Assembly: GCA_047606825.1 (NCBI GenBank)
Contig: JASGDY010000030.1
Coordinates: 1 to 41,815, forward strand
DNA: 41,815 nucleotides
Direction of reading: 5' to 3'
DNA from: Rhizosphaericola sp047606825
Lineage (GTDB): Bacteria; Bacteroidota; Bacteroidia; Chitinophagales; Chitinophagaceae
Position numbers and translations under genes: made by a program. The notes below the pieces were generated by a model. The model did no database searches and was not told the DNA's origin. It saw only the letters and a program-made list of their open reading frames with translations. Positions 24,420 through 33,063 of the stretch are shown piece after piece. The stretch's first letter is position 1, and each line of letters opens with the position of its first letter.

Positions 24420-26945
24420 ATGAAAACAATAATTGTCATCGGAAACGGTATGGTGGGTTATAAATTTTGCGAAAAATTTATCAGTAAAGCAGTAGGCCTC
24501 GAGGATTTTCAATTAATTGTTTTTGGGGAAGAAAGCAAACCGGCTTACGACAGGGTGCATCTTACCGAATATTTTAACGGAAAGACGGCCGACGACCTTC
24601 TATTGGCCCCGAAGCAATGGTACACCGACAACAATATAAGGTTGCATCTCGGAGACCCTGTTGCGGCAATTGACCGTGAAAACAAAACGGTCGTTTCCGT
24701 AAGTGGCGGAACCGAATACTATGATATATTGGTACTGGCAACGGGTTCAGCGGCAATGGTTCCGTCCATCCACGGCATCGACAAAAAAGGTGTTTTTGTA
24801 TATAGGACTGTCGATGACCTTGACCTTATCCGCGAATATGCCAAAGGCGTAAAAAAGGCGGCAGTACTTGGCGGGGGCCTCCTGGGGCTTGAGGCGGCAA
24901 AGGCAATGCTCGATATCGGCATCAAAAAAACTTTCGTGATAGAATTTGCACCCAAGTTGATGCCGCGCCAGTTGGACGATACCGGGGCGGCAGTATTAAA
25001 AACCAAACTCGTCGCCATCGGGCTGAGCGTCCATACCAATAAATATACCTATGGCGTACTCGGCGAAGACAGGATTACAGGTATTCAATTCGTAGATGAA
25101 AGTGAACTCTCCGTAGATATGCTTGTCATATCAGCGGGCATCAGACCCCGGGACGAATTGGCAAAGGAAAGCGGATTGGCTGTCGGTACGCGCGGAGGCA
25201 TTGTGGTAAATGACGTAATGCAGACAAGCGACCCCGATATTTATGCTATCGGTGAATGTGCTTTATATAAAGAAATGATTTATGGTTTGGTTGCCCCAGG
25301 TTATGAAATGGCAGAGGTCGCGGCAACTGATATCTGCAAAGGCATATTTAACGGCCAGGGAGAAAAAACCTTTACAGGCTTTGACATGAGTACCAAGCTC
25401 AAGCTGATAGGCATAGACGTGGCAAGCTTTGGCGACCCGTTTCCCATGGCAGACAAGGCAAAAACACTTTTGTACGAAGACAAAGTAAATGCCGTATATA
25501 AACGACTGAACATTTCCAAGGACGGAAAACACCTACTCGGCGGTATCTTGGTTGGCGAAGCGTCCCTATACAACAATCTTCTTCAATTGTATAAAAACAG
25601 AATAGAGCTGCCCGCCGACATAGAAAGCCTCCTGCTTGCTCAACAAAAAGACAAAAAAGAAAGCGGCGGCGGGTTGGATGCATTGCCTGGCGATGCGCTG
25701 ATATGCAGTTGCGAAAGCGTTTCCAAAGACACTATATGCAAAGCGGTCACCGAACAAGGGTGTGAAACCGTTGATGCTATAAAAAAATGCACAAAAGCCG
25801 GCACCGGCTGCGGCGGTTGTGTCCCGATGGTAAAAGACCTGATGGTACAGGCCATGAAGACGCAGGGAAAATACGTGTGCAATGTATTGTGCGAACATTT
25901 TACTTATTCAAGACAGGAAGTTTTTGATTTAATTAAATTAAAACAATTAAAAATCTATGACGAAGTATTGAATGAATTAGGAAAAGGCGATGGCTGCGAG
26001 GTGTGTAAGCCCGCAATAAGTTCCATATTGGCAAGCTTATGGAACGAAATGATTTTGAAAAACGGCAACGACACCGCGCAGGACAGCAACGACCGTTTCC
26101 TTGCCAATATCCAGAAAGGTGGCAGCTATTCGGTCGTGCCGCGCATTCCCGGCGGAGAGATTACGCCGGACAAATTAATTGTCATCGGCGAGGTTGCAAA
26201 GAAATATAATCTATATACAAAAATCACAGGCGGGCAACGCATCGATATGTTTGGTGCGCACGTAGGAGACCTACCTGCTATATGGAAAGAATTGATTGCT
26301 GCTGGTTTTGAGAGTGGCCATGCTTACGGCAAGGCATTGCGCACCGTGAAAAGCTGCGTTGGCTCGACATGGTGCCGCTTCGGTTTGCACGACAGCGTAA
26401 GCTTTGCCATCCAGGTAGAAAACCGTTACAAGGGGTTGCGCGCACCGCACAAAATAAAATCTGCCGTGTCGGGCTGCATCCGCGAATGTGCCGAGGCGCA
26501 GTCAAAAGATTTCGGCATCATCGCCACCGAGAAAGGCTGGAACTTGTACGTGTGCGGCAACGGCGGCTCCAAGCCGCAACATGCCCTGTTGCTCGTTTCC
26601 GATATCGACAGCGACACCTGTATAAAATATATCGACAGGTTTTTGATGTTCTACATAAAAACGGCCGACCCTCTTACGCGTACCGCCACCTGGCTCAACA
26701 AGATGGACGGCGGCATCGATTATCTGCGCAATGTCGTTGTCAACGACAGTCTGGGCATGGCCGAGGAATGGGAAGCGGAATTGGAAACATTGATAAACAA
26801 TTACAAATGCGAATGGAAAGAAGTCGTCGATACGCCGTCGTTGCAAAAGCGGTTCGCCCATTTTGTAAATGCCCCTACCCAGAAAGACCCGACCGTCCAA
26901 TTCGACACTATGAGAGGTCAGAAGAAAGCGGTGGAATGGACATAG
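24420..26945 (+). CDS. nirB: NAD(P)H nitrite reductase, large subunit
   Basis: NirB reduces nitrite to ammonium in the cytoplasm with electrons from NAD(P)H. The 841-residue protein shows, in order, an FAD/NAD-binding module (VIGNGMVGYKFCEKF; second nucleotide fold AAVLGGGLLGLEAAKAM), a BFD-like [2Fe-2S] domain near 425-475 (ICSCESVSKDTIC, KAGTGCGGC), and a second Cys-pair region (CNVLCEHF, DGCEVCKPA). The nitrite/sulfite reductase half-domain and siroheme-[4Fe-4S] domain follow, with CVGSTWCRFG and SGCIRECAEAQ. All siroheme-cluster cysteines are present. It is followed by nirD and two transport-type genes, which supports assimilatory nitrite use. No nitrate reductase gene is in the window. 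Confidence 0.96.
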   Translation: MKTIIVIGNGMVGYKFCEKFISKAVGLEDFQLIVFGEESKPAYDRVHLTEYFNGKTADDLLLAPKQWYTDNNIRLHLGDPVAAIDRENKTVVSVSGGTEYYDILVLATGSAAMVPSIHGIDKKGVFVYRTVDDLDLIREYAKGVKKAAVLGGGLLGLEAAKAMLDIGIKKTFVIEFAPKLMPRQLDDTGAAVLKTKLVAIGLSVHTNKYTYGVLGEDRITGIQFVDESELSVDMLVISAGIRPRDELAKESGLAVGTRGGIVVNDVMQTSDPDIYAIGECALYKEMIYGLVAPGYEMAEVAATDICKGIFNGQGEKTFTGFDMSTKLKLIGIDVASFGDPFPMADKAKTLLYEDKVNAVYKRLNISKDGKHLLGGILVGEASLYNNLLQLYKNRIELPADIESLLLAQQKDKKESGGGLDALPGDALICSCESVSKDTICKAVTEQGCETVDAIKKCTKAGTGCGGCVPMVKDLMVQAMKTQGKYVCNVLCEHFTYSRQEVFDLIKLKQLKIYDEVLNELGKGDGCEVCKPAISSILASLWNEMILKNGNDTAQDSNDRFLANIQKGGSYSVVPRIPGGEITPDKLIVIGEVAKKYNLYTKITGGQRIDMFGAHVGDLPAIWKELIAAGFESGHAYGKALRTVKSCVGSTWCRFGLHDSVSFAIQVENRYKGLRAPHKIKSAVSGCIRECAEAQSKDFGIIATEKGWNLYVCGNGGSKPQHALLLVSDIDSDTCIKYIDRFLMFYIKTADPLTRTATWLNKMDGGIDYLRNVVVNDSLGMAEEWEAELETLINNYKCEWKEVVDTPSLQKRFAHFVNAPTQKDPTVQFDTMRGQKKAVEWT

Positions 26946-26982
26946 CGAATGATAAAGTGTGCAAGAGATATATTAGTGAGGT

Positions 26983-27001
26983 GGTCGGTGAGACACCGAC
27001 C
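26983..27001. repeat. Hairpin between nirB and nirD
   Basis: GGTCGGTG (26983-26990) pairs perfectly with CACCGACC (26994-27001) around an AGA loop. No T-run follows, so it is not a standard terminator. It may be a dispersed palindromic repeat, or it may protect or separate the nirB and nirD parts of the message. Confidence 0.55.
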
Positions 27002-27091
27002 GAAAATATCATCGCCGAATCACTCTTTTATCCTTTGTGCATTATTGAATCAGGCAAATATTTTTATTCAACAATCTCAAAAACTTATTGC

Positions 27092-27451
27092 ATGGAACAC
27101 ACTATTACGGAAAATTTGATATGGTTTCAGGCGTGTTTTGCGAACGATGTGCCACAAAACGGAGGCGTATGCGTGCAGCACGGCGAAGAGCAGATAGCAC
27201 TCTTCAATTTCTCCAGGAGAAACGAATGGTATGCAACCCAAAACCTTTGCCCGCATCGCAAACAAATGGCGCTTAGCCGAGGCATGATAGGTTCGCTGCA
27301 TGATGAACCTAAAATATCCTGTCCTTTCCACAAAAAAACATTTTCGCTTAAAAGCGGCGAATGTCTGAGCGGTGATGAATGTAACATTAAAACGTATCCC
27401 GTGAAAGTGGAAGCAGACATCGTGTATATTGGTTTTGAAAATAAAACATAG
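27092..27451 (+). CDS. nirD: Nitrite reductase small subunit, Rieske-type
   Basis: The 119-residue partner of NirB has a Rieske fold with the four ligand positions intact: C53-P-H55 (NLCPHRK) and C77-P-F-H80 (SCPFHKKTF). In E. coli NirD these ligands are lost, as far as I recall, so this protein may carry a real [2Fe-2S] cluster. I chose the ATG at 27092 (MEHTITENLIWF). The frame stays open far upstream, but that part overlaps nirB out of frame and passes through a hairpin. It lies 146 bp after nirB and 84 bp before the outer-membrane channel gene. Confidence 0.9.
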   Translation: MEHTITENLIWFQACFANDVPQNGGVCVQHGEEQIALFNFSRRNEWYATQNLCPHRKQMALSRGMIGSLHDEPKISCPFHKKTFSLKSGECLSGDECNIKTYPVKVEADIVYIGFENKT

Positions 27452-27456
27452 CACAT

Positions 27457-27492
27457 AAAAAAAAGTCCGTACAGGCTGCCACCTGTCGGACT
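27457..27492 (-). terminator. Hairpin with T-run on the antisense strand after nirD
   Basis: AGTCCG-T-ACAGG (27464-27475) pairs with CCTGTCGGACT (27482-27492), with one bulge. The A-run 27457-27464 becomes a T-run on the minus strand, so it is an intrinsic terminator for antisense transcription. No minus-strand gene ends here. On the plus strand the stem may still attenuate or protect the nir message. Confidence 0.5.
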
Positions 27493-27535
27493 CCAAAGGT
27501 TTTCACATAGTCTTACACGTAAAAACTTAATTCAA

Positions 27536-28897
27536 ATGTATGTAAAATTTGGATGCAAGATTGTTCTACCCACAATTATTTGCCTATTCTCCAGCGCTTA
27601 CACCTATTCCCAGTTAACTATTTCGGGACAGTTGCGCACTCGTTCCGAATTTAGGGATGGGCAAGGTACATTGTTACCTAAAGGAAGCGACCCTGCGTTT
27701 TTCACTTCGCAGCGCACAAGGCTGAACATGAATTACAGCATGGAAGGGCTGCAATTTGGCCTGTCCATGCAGGATGTGCGCGTGTGGGGACAGGATGTCT
27801 CGACCATCAACCGGACAACGACGGCGAACAACAACGGCTTCATGCTTCACCAGGCATGGGCGGAAATTGCGCTTACCAATCCTCAGTCGGTAAAAAATAA
27901 ATTCAGCCTGAAAATCGGACGGCAGGAGATTGCCTATGACGACCAGCGGTTGCTAGGAAGCCTCGATTGGTTGCAGCAAGGTAGAAACCACGACGCGGCG
28001 TTGTTGAAATACGCATCCAACGCCTGGCAGTTGGACGTCGGTGGTGCTTACAACCAGAATAAGGAAAATACCTCAAGCACGATTTACAACAGCACGCCGC
28101 CCGGCAATTATACGGCCTCTACAAATGCAGGCGCAATGTACAAAAGCATGCAGTTTTTTCATGCGAACAGAAAGCTGAAAAACGGGAATCTTGCTTTTCT
28201 TGTCTTCGCCGACCAGTTCAACAAATATCACACAGACACCGTAGACAATGTCGCCACCACTACTTTTGACAAGGGCGTGTGGGGAAGAGTGACCAGTGGG
28301 CTATATCTTGACAATACATTTAATGGTTTGAATGTTACGGCTGCCGCCTATTACCAGTTCGGTAGAAACCAAACAGGTAAGAAATTAAGTGCAGGGCTAT
28401 TGAGCATGAAAGCAATATATGCTTTTGACAGGGTATTCAAAAGCGGTTTCGGTATTGATTATACTTCCGGCGGTACCCATGGCACGACGGTCAATGTTTT
28501 CGACCCGTTGTATGGCACGCCGCATAAATTCTGGGGTTATATGGATTATTTCTATGCGGCAAATACTTTCGGCAGCGGCGGATTGGCGGACTATTATTTA
28601 AAAACCATGTTCAGCATTTCCAAAAAAGTGTCGCTCAATGCCGACTTTCACCAGTTCAACAGTGCCGTGAAATTGTCCGGCTCGGACATCAACGGAAGCA
28701 AGAAAAATCTCGGCAGCGAGCTGGATATTACAGGTACGTACAACCTGCGCAAGGCGGTTACATTAGAAGCGGGATACAGCCATTTTTTTGCGACACCGCT
28801 GATGGCGTCTACACAAGTCAAGAATGTTTCAAATGCTTCGCTGAATGCAAACTGGGTTTATATCATGCTTAATATCACGCCTGAATTTATTTTTTAG
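27536..28897 (+). CDS. Alginate-export-family outer-membrane channel
   Basis: A 453-residue protein has a signal peptide (IVLPTIICLFSSAYTYSQ) and a beta-barrel pattern throughout, ending in a terminal strand with phenylalanine (MLNITPEFIF). The opening LTISGQLRTRSEFRDGQ and the QRTRLNMNYSMEGLQFGLSMQDVRVWGQD segment match the Bacteroidota 'alginate export' proteins. The name comes from AlgE homology; here, between nirD and a nitrite transporter, it more plausibly lets nitrite or nitrate pass the outer membrane. That role is inferred from context. It is probably part of the nirBD operon. Confidence 0.85.
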   Translation: MYVKFGCKIVLPTIICLFSSAYTYSQLTISGQLRTRSEFRDGQGTLLPKGSDPAFFTSQRTRLNMNYSMEGLQFGLSMQDVRVWGQDVSTINRTTTANNNGFMLHQAWAEIALTNPQSVKNKFSLKIGRQEIAYDDQRLLGSLDWLQQGRNHDAALLKYASNAWQLDVGGAYNQNKENTSSTIYNSTPPGNYTASTNAGAMYKSMQFFHANRKLKNGNLAFLVFADQFNKYHTDTVDNVATTTFDKGVWGRVTSGLYLDNTFNGLNVTAAAYYQFGRNQTGKKLSAGLLSMKAIYAFDRVFKSGFGIDYTSGGTHGTTVNVFDPLYGTPHKFWGYMDYFYAANTFGSGGLADYYLKTMFSISKKVSLNADFHQFNSAVKLSGSDINGSKKNLGSELDITGTYNLRKAVTLEAGYSHFFATPLMASTQVKNVSNASLNANWVYIMLNITPEFIF

Positions 28898-28957
28898 GCA
28901 CTCCTTTCATGTATGCGCTTGTCAAAAAACCATTTTTAAAATCTAAAACTTAATACC

Positions 28958-29776
28958 ATGGATTATGTATCTCCCAAAGAAGTAGCGGAAAATATGATGC
29001 AGACCGCATTAAACAAGGCATCGCTGCCACCCAAAGACCTCTTGATAAGAGGAAGCCTTTCAGGCGCATTGCTGGCCATCTCTGTTGCGCTCGCCGATGC
29101 GGCAGCTATACAGACCAAGACTCCGATTATAGGCGCTCTGGTGTTTCCCGTAGGTTTTGTCATCATTGTATTGCTCGGGTTGGAGCTGGTCACGGGTAGC
29201 TTTTCCTTAGTGCCTCTGGCCTGTATGGAAAAAAAGATAAGCGCATCTACGATGGTCAAAAACCTTGCGCTCGTTTTTGTTGGCAACCTTATAGGCAGTG
29301 TATTGTTCGGCATCTTGTTTTGGGCATCAACGTCAGCGGCTAGCCCGGCGGTGGCTCCCGGGACCATTGAACAGATGATTGTCGCTACTGCCGAAAAAAA
29401 GACAATCGGCTATGCACATAATGGGGCAGCGGGCTTGTTCTCGGCATTTGTAAAAGCCATTCTTTGTAACTGGATGGTGTGCATGGGCGTGGTTATGGGC
29501 ATGACCTCCAAATCTACCATAGGTAAAATCGTGGCAGCGGCCGTGCCCATTTTTATATTCTATTCCCTCGGTTACGAGCATGCGGTCGTGAACATGTTTG
29601 TGATACCGACAGGGATGCTGTTCGGCGCCAAAGTAACCATCATCGACTGGTGGCTTTACAACCAGCTTATCGTAACAGCCGGAAACATTGTCGGCGGTTT
29701 GCTTTTTACAGGAATGGCTGTTTACTATACGTATGGAAAAACAGTAAAGGAAAAGCTTGCAGCCGACAGGCGGTAG
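28958..29776 (+). CDS. Formate/nitrite transporter (FNT family)
   Basis: A 272-residue inner-membrane channel of the FNT family (FocA/NirC). Six hydrophobic helices are visible. The family patterns include GSLSGALLAISVALADAAA, FPVGFVIIVLLGLELVTGSF, the conserved KAILCNWMVCMGV and a late SLGYEHAVVNMFVIPTGML (pore histidine region). Given the neighbours it most likely carries nitrite inward for NirBD. It lies 60 bp after the outer-membrane channel gene, as the last gene of the cluster, and converges with the mannosyltransferase gene. Confidence 0.93.
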   Translation: MDYVSPKEVAENMMQTALNKASLPPKDLLIRGSLSGALLAISVALADAAAIQTKTPIIGALVFPVGFVIIVLLGLELVTGSFSLVPLACMEKKISASTMVKNLALVFVGNLIGSVLFGILFWASTSAASPAVAPGTIEQMIVATAEKKTIGYAHNGAAGLFSAFVKAILCNWMVCMGVVMGMTSKSTIGKIVAAAVPIFIFYSLGYEHAVVNMFVIPTGMLFGAKVTIIDWWLYNQLIVTAGNIVGGLLFTGMAVYYTYGKTVKEKLAADRR

Positions 29777-29862
29777 ACCACGTGATAATATCGCAGGTTG
29801 ATTTTTCTTATATTATTTTCTAAAATAAACATTTTTATTTGTCTTAGGCTGGGTGTTGCGCC

Positions 29863-30606
29863 TTAGCTGCCTACTTTTTTGCGGTAGCGTTTAAAGAGGC
29901 TCTGCCACTGGAGTTGCAACACGCCGAGGATGCCCTCTTTCAGTATTCCCTTGTTCATCTTGCTGGTGCCGAGTTGGCGGTCGATGAAGGTAATCGGCAC
30001 TTCGATGATTTTAAAATCCAGCTTCCATGCCGCAAATTTCATTTCGACCTGGAAGGCATATCCGACAAAGTTGATGGCGTCAAAATTGATGGCGTCCAAT
30101 ACTTTGTAGGTATAGCATACAAATCCCGCCGTGGGGTCGTGTACCGGAATCCAGGTAATCAGACGGGTATAGATGGCACCGCCTTTGGAATAAAACTTGC
30201 GCTCCCAGGGCCAGTTTTCAATCTTGCCGCCGGGGACGTAACGGCTGCCAACAGCGACGTCGCCGCCTTGGTATTTGCAGGCTTCGTACAGTCTTTCGAG
30301 GTCGTTGGGGTTATGCGAAAAATCAGCATCCATCTCAAAGATGTACTGATAGTCGCGTTCCAGTGCCCATTTGAAACCATGTATGTATGCGGTTCCCAGT
30401 CCCAGCTTGCCTTTTCTTTCTTCCAAGAAAAGCTGCTCCGGGTATCGGGAACATATCAATTCTTTTACAATTTCTGCCGTGCCGTCAGGTGAACCGTCGT
30501 CGATAATCAACACGTGGTATCCCTTGTCTAGACGCAAGACCGCCTCTATGATAGCAGCAACATTGTCCTTCTCGTTATAAGTAGGAACGATGACGAGTTT
30601 TTCCAA
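29863..30606 (-). CDS. Polyprenol-phosphate mannosyltransferase (DPM1-like, GT2)
   Basis: The 247-residue family-2 glycosyltransferase transfers a sugar (usually mannose) from GDP-mannose to polyprenyl phosphate at the membrane. Motifs: VIVPTYNEKDNV, LIIDDGSPDGTAEIV, the DxD metal site in FEMDADFSHNPNDL, VAVGSRYVPGG and the conserved VPITFIDRQLGTSKMN. Length fits the short form without C-terminal membrane helices. The start codon appears to be TTG at 30606, because no ATG lies in frame upstream and the protein begins exactly at the first strand (MEKLVIVPTYN). Confidence 0.9.
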   Translation of the reverse strand: MEKLVIVPTYNEKDNVAAIIEAVLRLDKGYHVLIIDDGSPDGTAEIVKELICSRYPEQLFLEERKGKLGLGTAYIHGFKWALERDYQYIFEMDADFSHNPNDLERLYEACKYQGGDVAVGSRYVPGGKIENWPWERKFYSKGGAIYTRLITWIPVHDPTAGFVCYTYKVLDAINFDAINFVGYAFQVEMKFAAWKLDFKIIEVPITFIDRQLGTSKMNKGILKEGILGVLQLQWQSLFKRYRKKVGS

Positions 30607-30658
30607 AAGATGAGAGTTAAGGCGTAAAAATAAATTAGTTTGGCAGAAACGGATGCTA

Positions 30659-31426
30659 TTATTTTCTTAATAATGTCCGGTTGTAGATTTCGGTCAGTTT
30701 TTCTTTGGTGTTCAACGCAAAATCGCTCTTCATCATCCAGTCGTAGTATTGGGGTTCTTTTTTCAAGACATCAGCAACGGGCTGGCCTTTGTATTTTCCG
30801 AAATTGAAAATCTCCACACCTTTTTGTTTGATGAACCTTCTGGCAAAATCGACCATGTCGTCTTCGCCCGTATATTGGAGGATGCTTTCCACGGTATTGC
30901 CGATATGCGGATAGCGCGCCACTTGCGCGTCCAGCACTTCCCATGTCGCCAGGACGTCCGCCAAGGCTCCGTGCGCACCGACCAGCTCTTTCTGGCAATA
31001 GAATTTGTAGGCGGCCGTCAGGTTGCGCGGCTCATTCATGAAGAAAATCTTCTGTGCGTCGATCAGCCGCACGTTACTTAAAGAGAACGCCAGTCCGACA
31101 CGCAAAAATTCTTCCACGAGCATCGGTATGTCAAACTTGTTGCTGTTGTAGCCACCGAGGTCGCTGTTGTCCAGAAACTGGCGGATTTCGTTGGCGACCT
31201 GCCTGAAAGTCGGCGCATCTTTTACCATCTCGTCCGTGATGCCGTGGATGTCGGAAGACGCTTTGGGGATGGGCATTTCGGGGTTGATGAGTTTCCTTTT
31301 TTGGATGAGTTCGCCGGAAGGCATGACTTTGACGATGGCAAGTTCCACGATGCGGTCCTGGCTGACATTGACACCTGTCGTTTCCAGGTCGATAAATGCG
31401 AGTGGTTTTGTAAGTTCTATATTCAT
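30659..31426 (-). CDS. 3'-5' exonuclease, DNA polymerase III epsilon-like
   Basis: The 255-residue protein is a DEDDh exonuclease. ExoI is FIDLETTGVN (D/E), ExoII contains the aspartate in LGGYNSNKFDIPML, and ExoIII is HGALADVLATWEVL (H and D). The C-terminal part (FNFGKYKGQPVADVLKKEPQYYDWMM) is the small domain often attached to ExoX-type enzymes and is also seen as DUF3820. It degrades single-stranded DNA ends in repair or proofreading; the main replicative epsilon role is not assured. I chose the ATG at 31426 (MNIELTK). The frame runs on to 31450 but only through a pyrimidine-rich leader. Confidence 0.88.
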   Translation of the reverse strand: MNIELTKPLAFIDLETTGVNVSQDRIVELAIVKVMPSGELIQKRKLINPEMPIPKASSDIHGITDEMVKDAPTFRQVANEIRQFLDNSDLGGYNSNKFDIPMLVEEFLRVGLAFSLSNVRLIDAQKIFFMNEPRNLTAAYKFYCQKELVGAHGALADVLATWEVLDAQVARYPHIGNTVESILQYTGEDDMVDFARRFIKQKGVEIFNFGKYKGQPVADVLKKEPQYYDWMMKSDFALNTKEKLTEIYNRTLLRK

Positions 31427-31460
31427 GTTAAGTAAAAAGTAAAAATGCAAAAGTAAAAAA
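31427..31460 (-). repeat. Pyrimidine-rich leader repeat (copy 4, loose)
   Basis: On the minus strand TTTTGC, TTTTTAC and TTTTTACTT words precede the exonuclease ATG, resembling the leaders at 10417-10440 and 18370-18399 more loosely. Confidence 0.35.
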
Positions 31461-31560
31461 AGTGGAACGCAAAATACCTAAAGCCAAAACGCTTTATGAA
31501 AAAAGCACAATGCCCAATCTCTTTTAAATTTCAATTGGTGGAAACAGCTACCGATAGATT

Positions 31561-31602
31561 CATTTTCAAATTGGATTATCAAATTACCAAATCATCAAAT
31601 TG
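31561..31602. repeat. Degenerate CAAATT short tandem repeat
   Basis: The motif CAAATT or a close variant recurs four times (starting at 31567, 31580, 31588 as CAAATC, 31596) at 8-13 bp spacing, between the Mur ligase and exonuclease genes. It is imperfect, so slippage is no longer likely. Function unknown. Confidence 0.45.
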
Positions 31603-31604
31603 AA

Positions 31605-32969
31605 CTAATCTTTATTCAAGATAAACTTGGTCGTTTCCAGCGTGTTCATGCCGTCAAAGTCACCGCTGCTCATCAACAGGAGGTTGGTGTTGCGGTAATG
31701 CTGCGCCTTGAGCCAGCTTTCCAGTCCGTCGCGGTGTGTCAGCACGACAAGGTCTTTTTTGCCGAAGCCGTCGATGACTTTTTCGTTTGGAAGGTCTGGC
31801 ATGTGCTTGATAGCGAGCGCATGCTGCGCGAAGAAAACAACGGCTTGGTCGGCCTTGTCCATCGCGCCACTGTACTGCGGTAGGAACTCGGCGTTGAGGC
31901 TGCTGTACGTGTGCAGTTCCAATATGGCAATCAGCTTGCGGTCGGGATATTGTTCCTTGACGGCGTCGATGGACGCTTTTACCTTGCTGGGCGCATGTGC
32001 GAAGTCGCGGTAGATATTGGTCTGCACGTTGCGGTTGACCAGTTCCAGCCGTTTCGATGCGCCCGTGAATGTCGTCGCGGCACCCATGAATGTTTCCGTG
32101 TCCACGCCGAGGTGTCGGCTGACGAGATAAGCGGCATGCAGGTTGAGCAGATTGTGGTTGCCAAACACTTTCAACGCGGTTTCGTGTCCGTCAAACGAGA
32201 CGTATGTCACGCCGTCCACGATGCGGTGCGTCGGCAGGTCGTAAGGTTGGTATTGGATGTCGTTGCGCTGGTGTGATTCTACGAGTTTGGAGAGTTCCGG
32301 GTCAGTCATGTTGTATATCAGTGTGCCGCCTTTTTCGATTTTGTCGATGAAGATGCGGAACTGTTCCAGATAGACCTCAAATGTCGGGAACACATTGATA
32401 TGGTCCCATGCAATGCCCGTGATGACAGCAATATGCGGAAACAGGAAATGGAATTTGGGACGCTTGTTGAGCGTGCTGGCAGGATATTCATCGCCTTCGC
32501 AGACAATCAACGGTGCGTCCGTAATCTTGACGCTGAACTCAAAACCTTCGAGGTGCGCACCGACCATATAGTCAAAATCCTCGCGTGCCGTTTTCAGGAT
32601 GTGCATAACCATGGACGTTGTGGTGGTCTTGCCGTGGCTGCCGCCTACGATGATACGTTTTTTGTCCTTGCTTTCCTCGTAGATATATTCGGGGAACGAA
32701 TATATTTTCAGCCCGAGTTCCTTAGCCTTCATAAGTTCCGGGTTGTCTTCCCGTGCGTGCATGCCCAAGATGACCGCATCCAAATCTGGTGTGATGAAAT
32801 CGGCATCCCAGCCGATATTGGCGGGGAGGATGCCCTCTTTTTCCAGATTGGACTTTGCGGGTTCAAATATCTCGTCGTCCGACCCCGTGACGGCATAACC
32901 TTTTCGGTGCAGGGAAATCGCCAACTGGTGCATGACACTGCCTCCGATGGAAATGAAATGTAGCTTCAT
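31605..32969 (-). CDS. Mpl-like Mur ligase (UDP-MurNAc:tripeptide ligase)
   Basis: The 454-residue ligase has the N-terminal Rossmann domain (MKLHFISIGGSVMHQLAISL, VTGSDDEI), the Mur central domain with ATP loop GGSHGKTTTTSM near residue 110, and the C-terminal domain (RDFAHAPSKVKASIDAV). The absence of a full MurC pattern and the MHQLA opening fit Mpl, which reattaches murein tripeptide to UDP-MurNAc in cell-wall recycling. MurC remains an alternative. I chose the ATG at 32969 (MKLHFIS). The frame stays open to 33167, but that extension overlaps the divergent ytxJ gene. Transcription may continue into the exonuclease gene. Confidence 0.88.
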   Translation of the reverse strand: MKLHFISIGGSVMHQLAISLHRKGYAVTGSDDEIFEPAKSNLEKEGILPANIGWDADFITPDLDAVILGMHAREDNPELMKAKELGLKIYSFPEYIYEESKDKKRIIVGGSHGKTTTTSMVMHILKTAREDFDYMVGAHLEGFEFSVKITDAPLIVCEGDEYPASTLNKRPKFHFLFPHIAVITGIAWDHINVFPTFEVYLEQFRIFIDKIEKGGTLIYNMTDPELSKLVESHQRNDIQYQPYDLPTHRIVDGVTYVSFDGHETALKVFGNHNLLNLHAAYLVSRHLGVDTETFMGAATTFTGASKRLELVNRNVQTNIYRDFAHAPSKVKASIDAVKEQYPDRKLIAILELHTYSSLNAEFLPQYSGAMDKADQAVVFFAQHALAIKHMPDLPNEKVIDGFGKKDLVVLTHRDGLESWLKAQHYRNTNLLLMSSGDFDGMNTLETTKFILNKD

Positions 32970-33028
32970 GAAATCCGTTTGCGTGCAAAGTTTGGATAAA
33001 ATAGGACAAATCAAAAAATACGATGTAT

Positions 33029-33036
33029 TAATTTTG
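33029..33036 (+). promoter_or_regulatory. -7 element TAATTTTG before ytxJ
   Basis: TAATTTTG matches TAnnTTTG and lies 27 nt before the ytxJ ATG. No good -33 element is visible at the expected distance. Confidence 0.4.
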
Positions 33037-33063
33037 CCCAACCACAAAATAATATCGACAGAC

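Noticed and set aside
26369..27091. Upstream extension of the nirD frame
   Set aside because: It overlaps nirB out of frame; NirD homologues start at MEHTITEN or equivalent.
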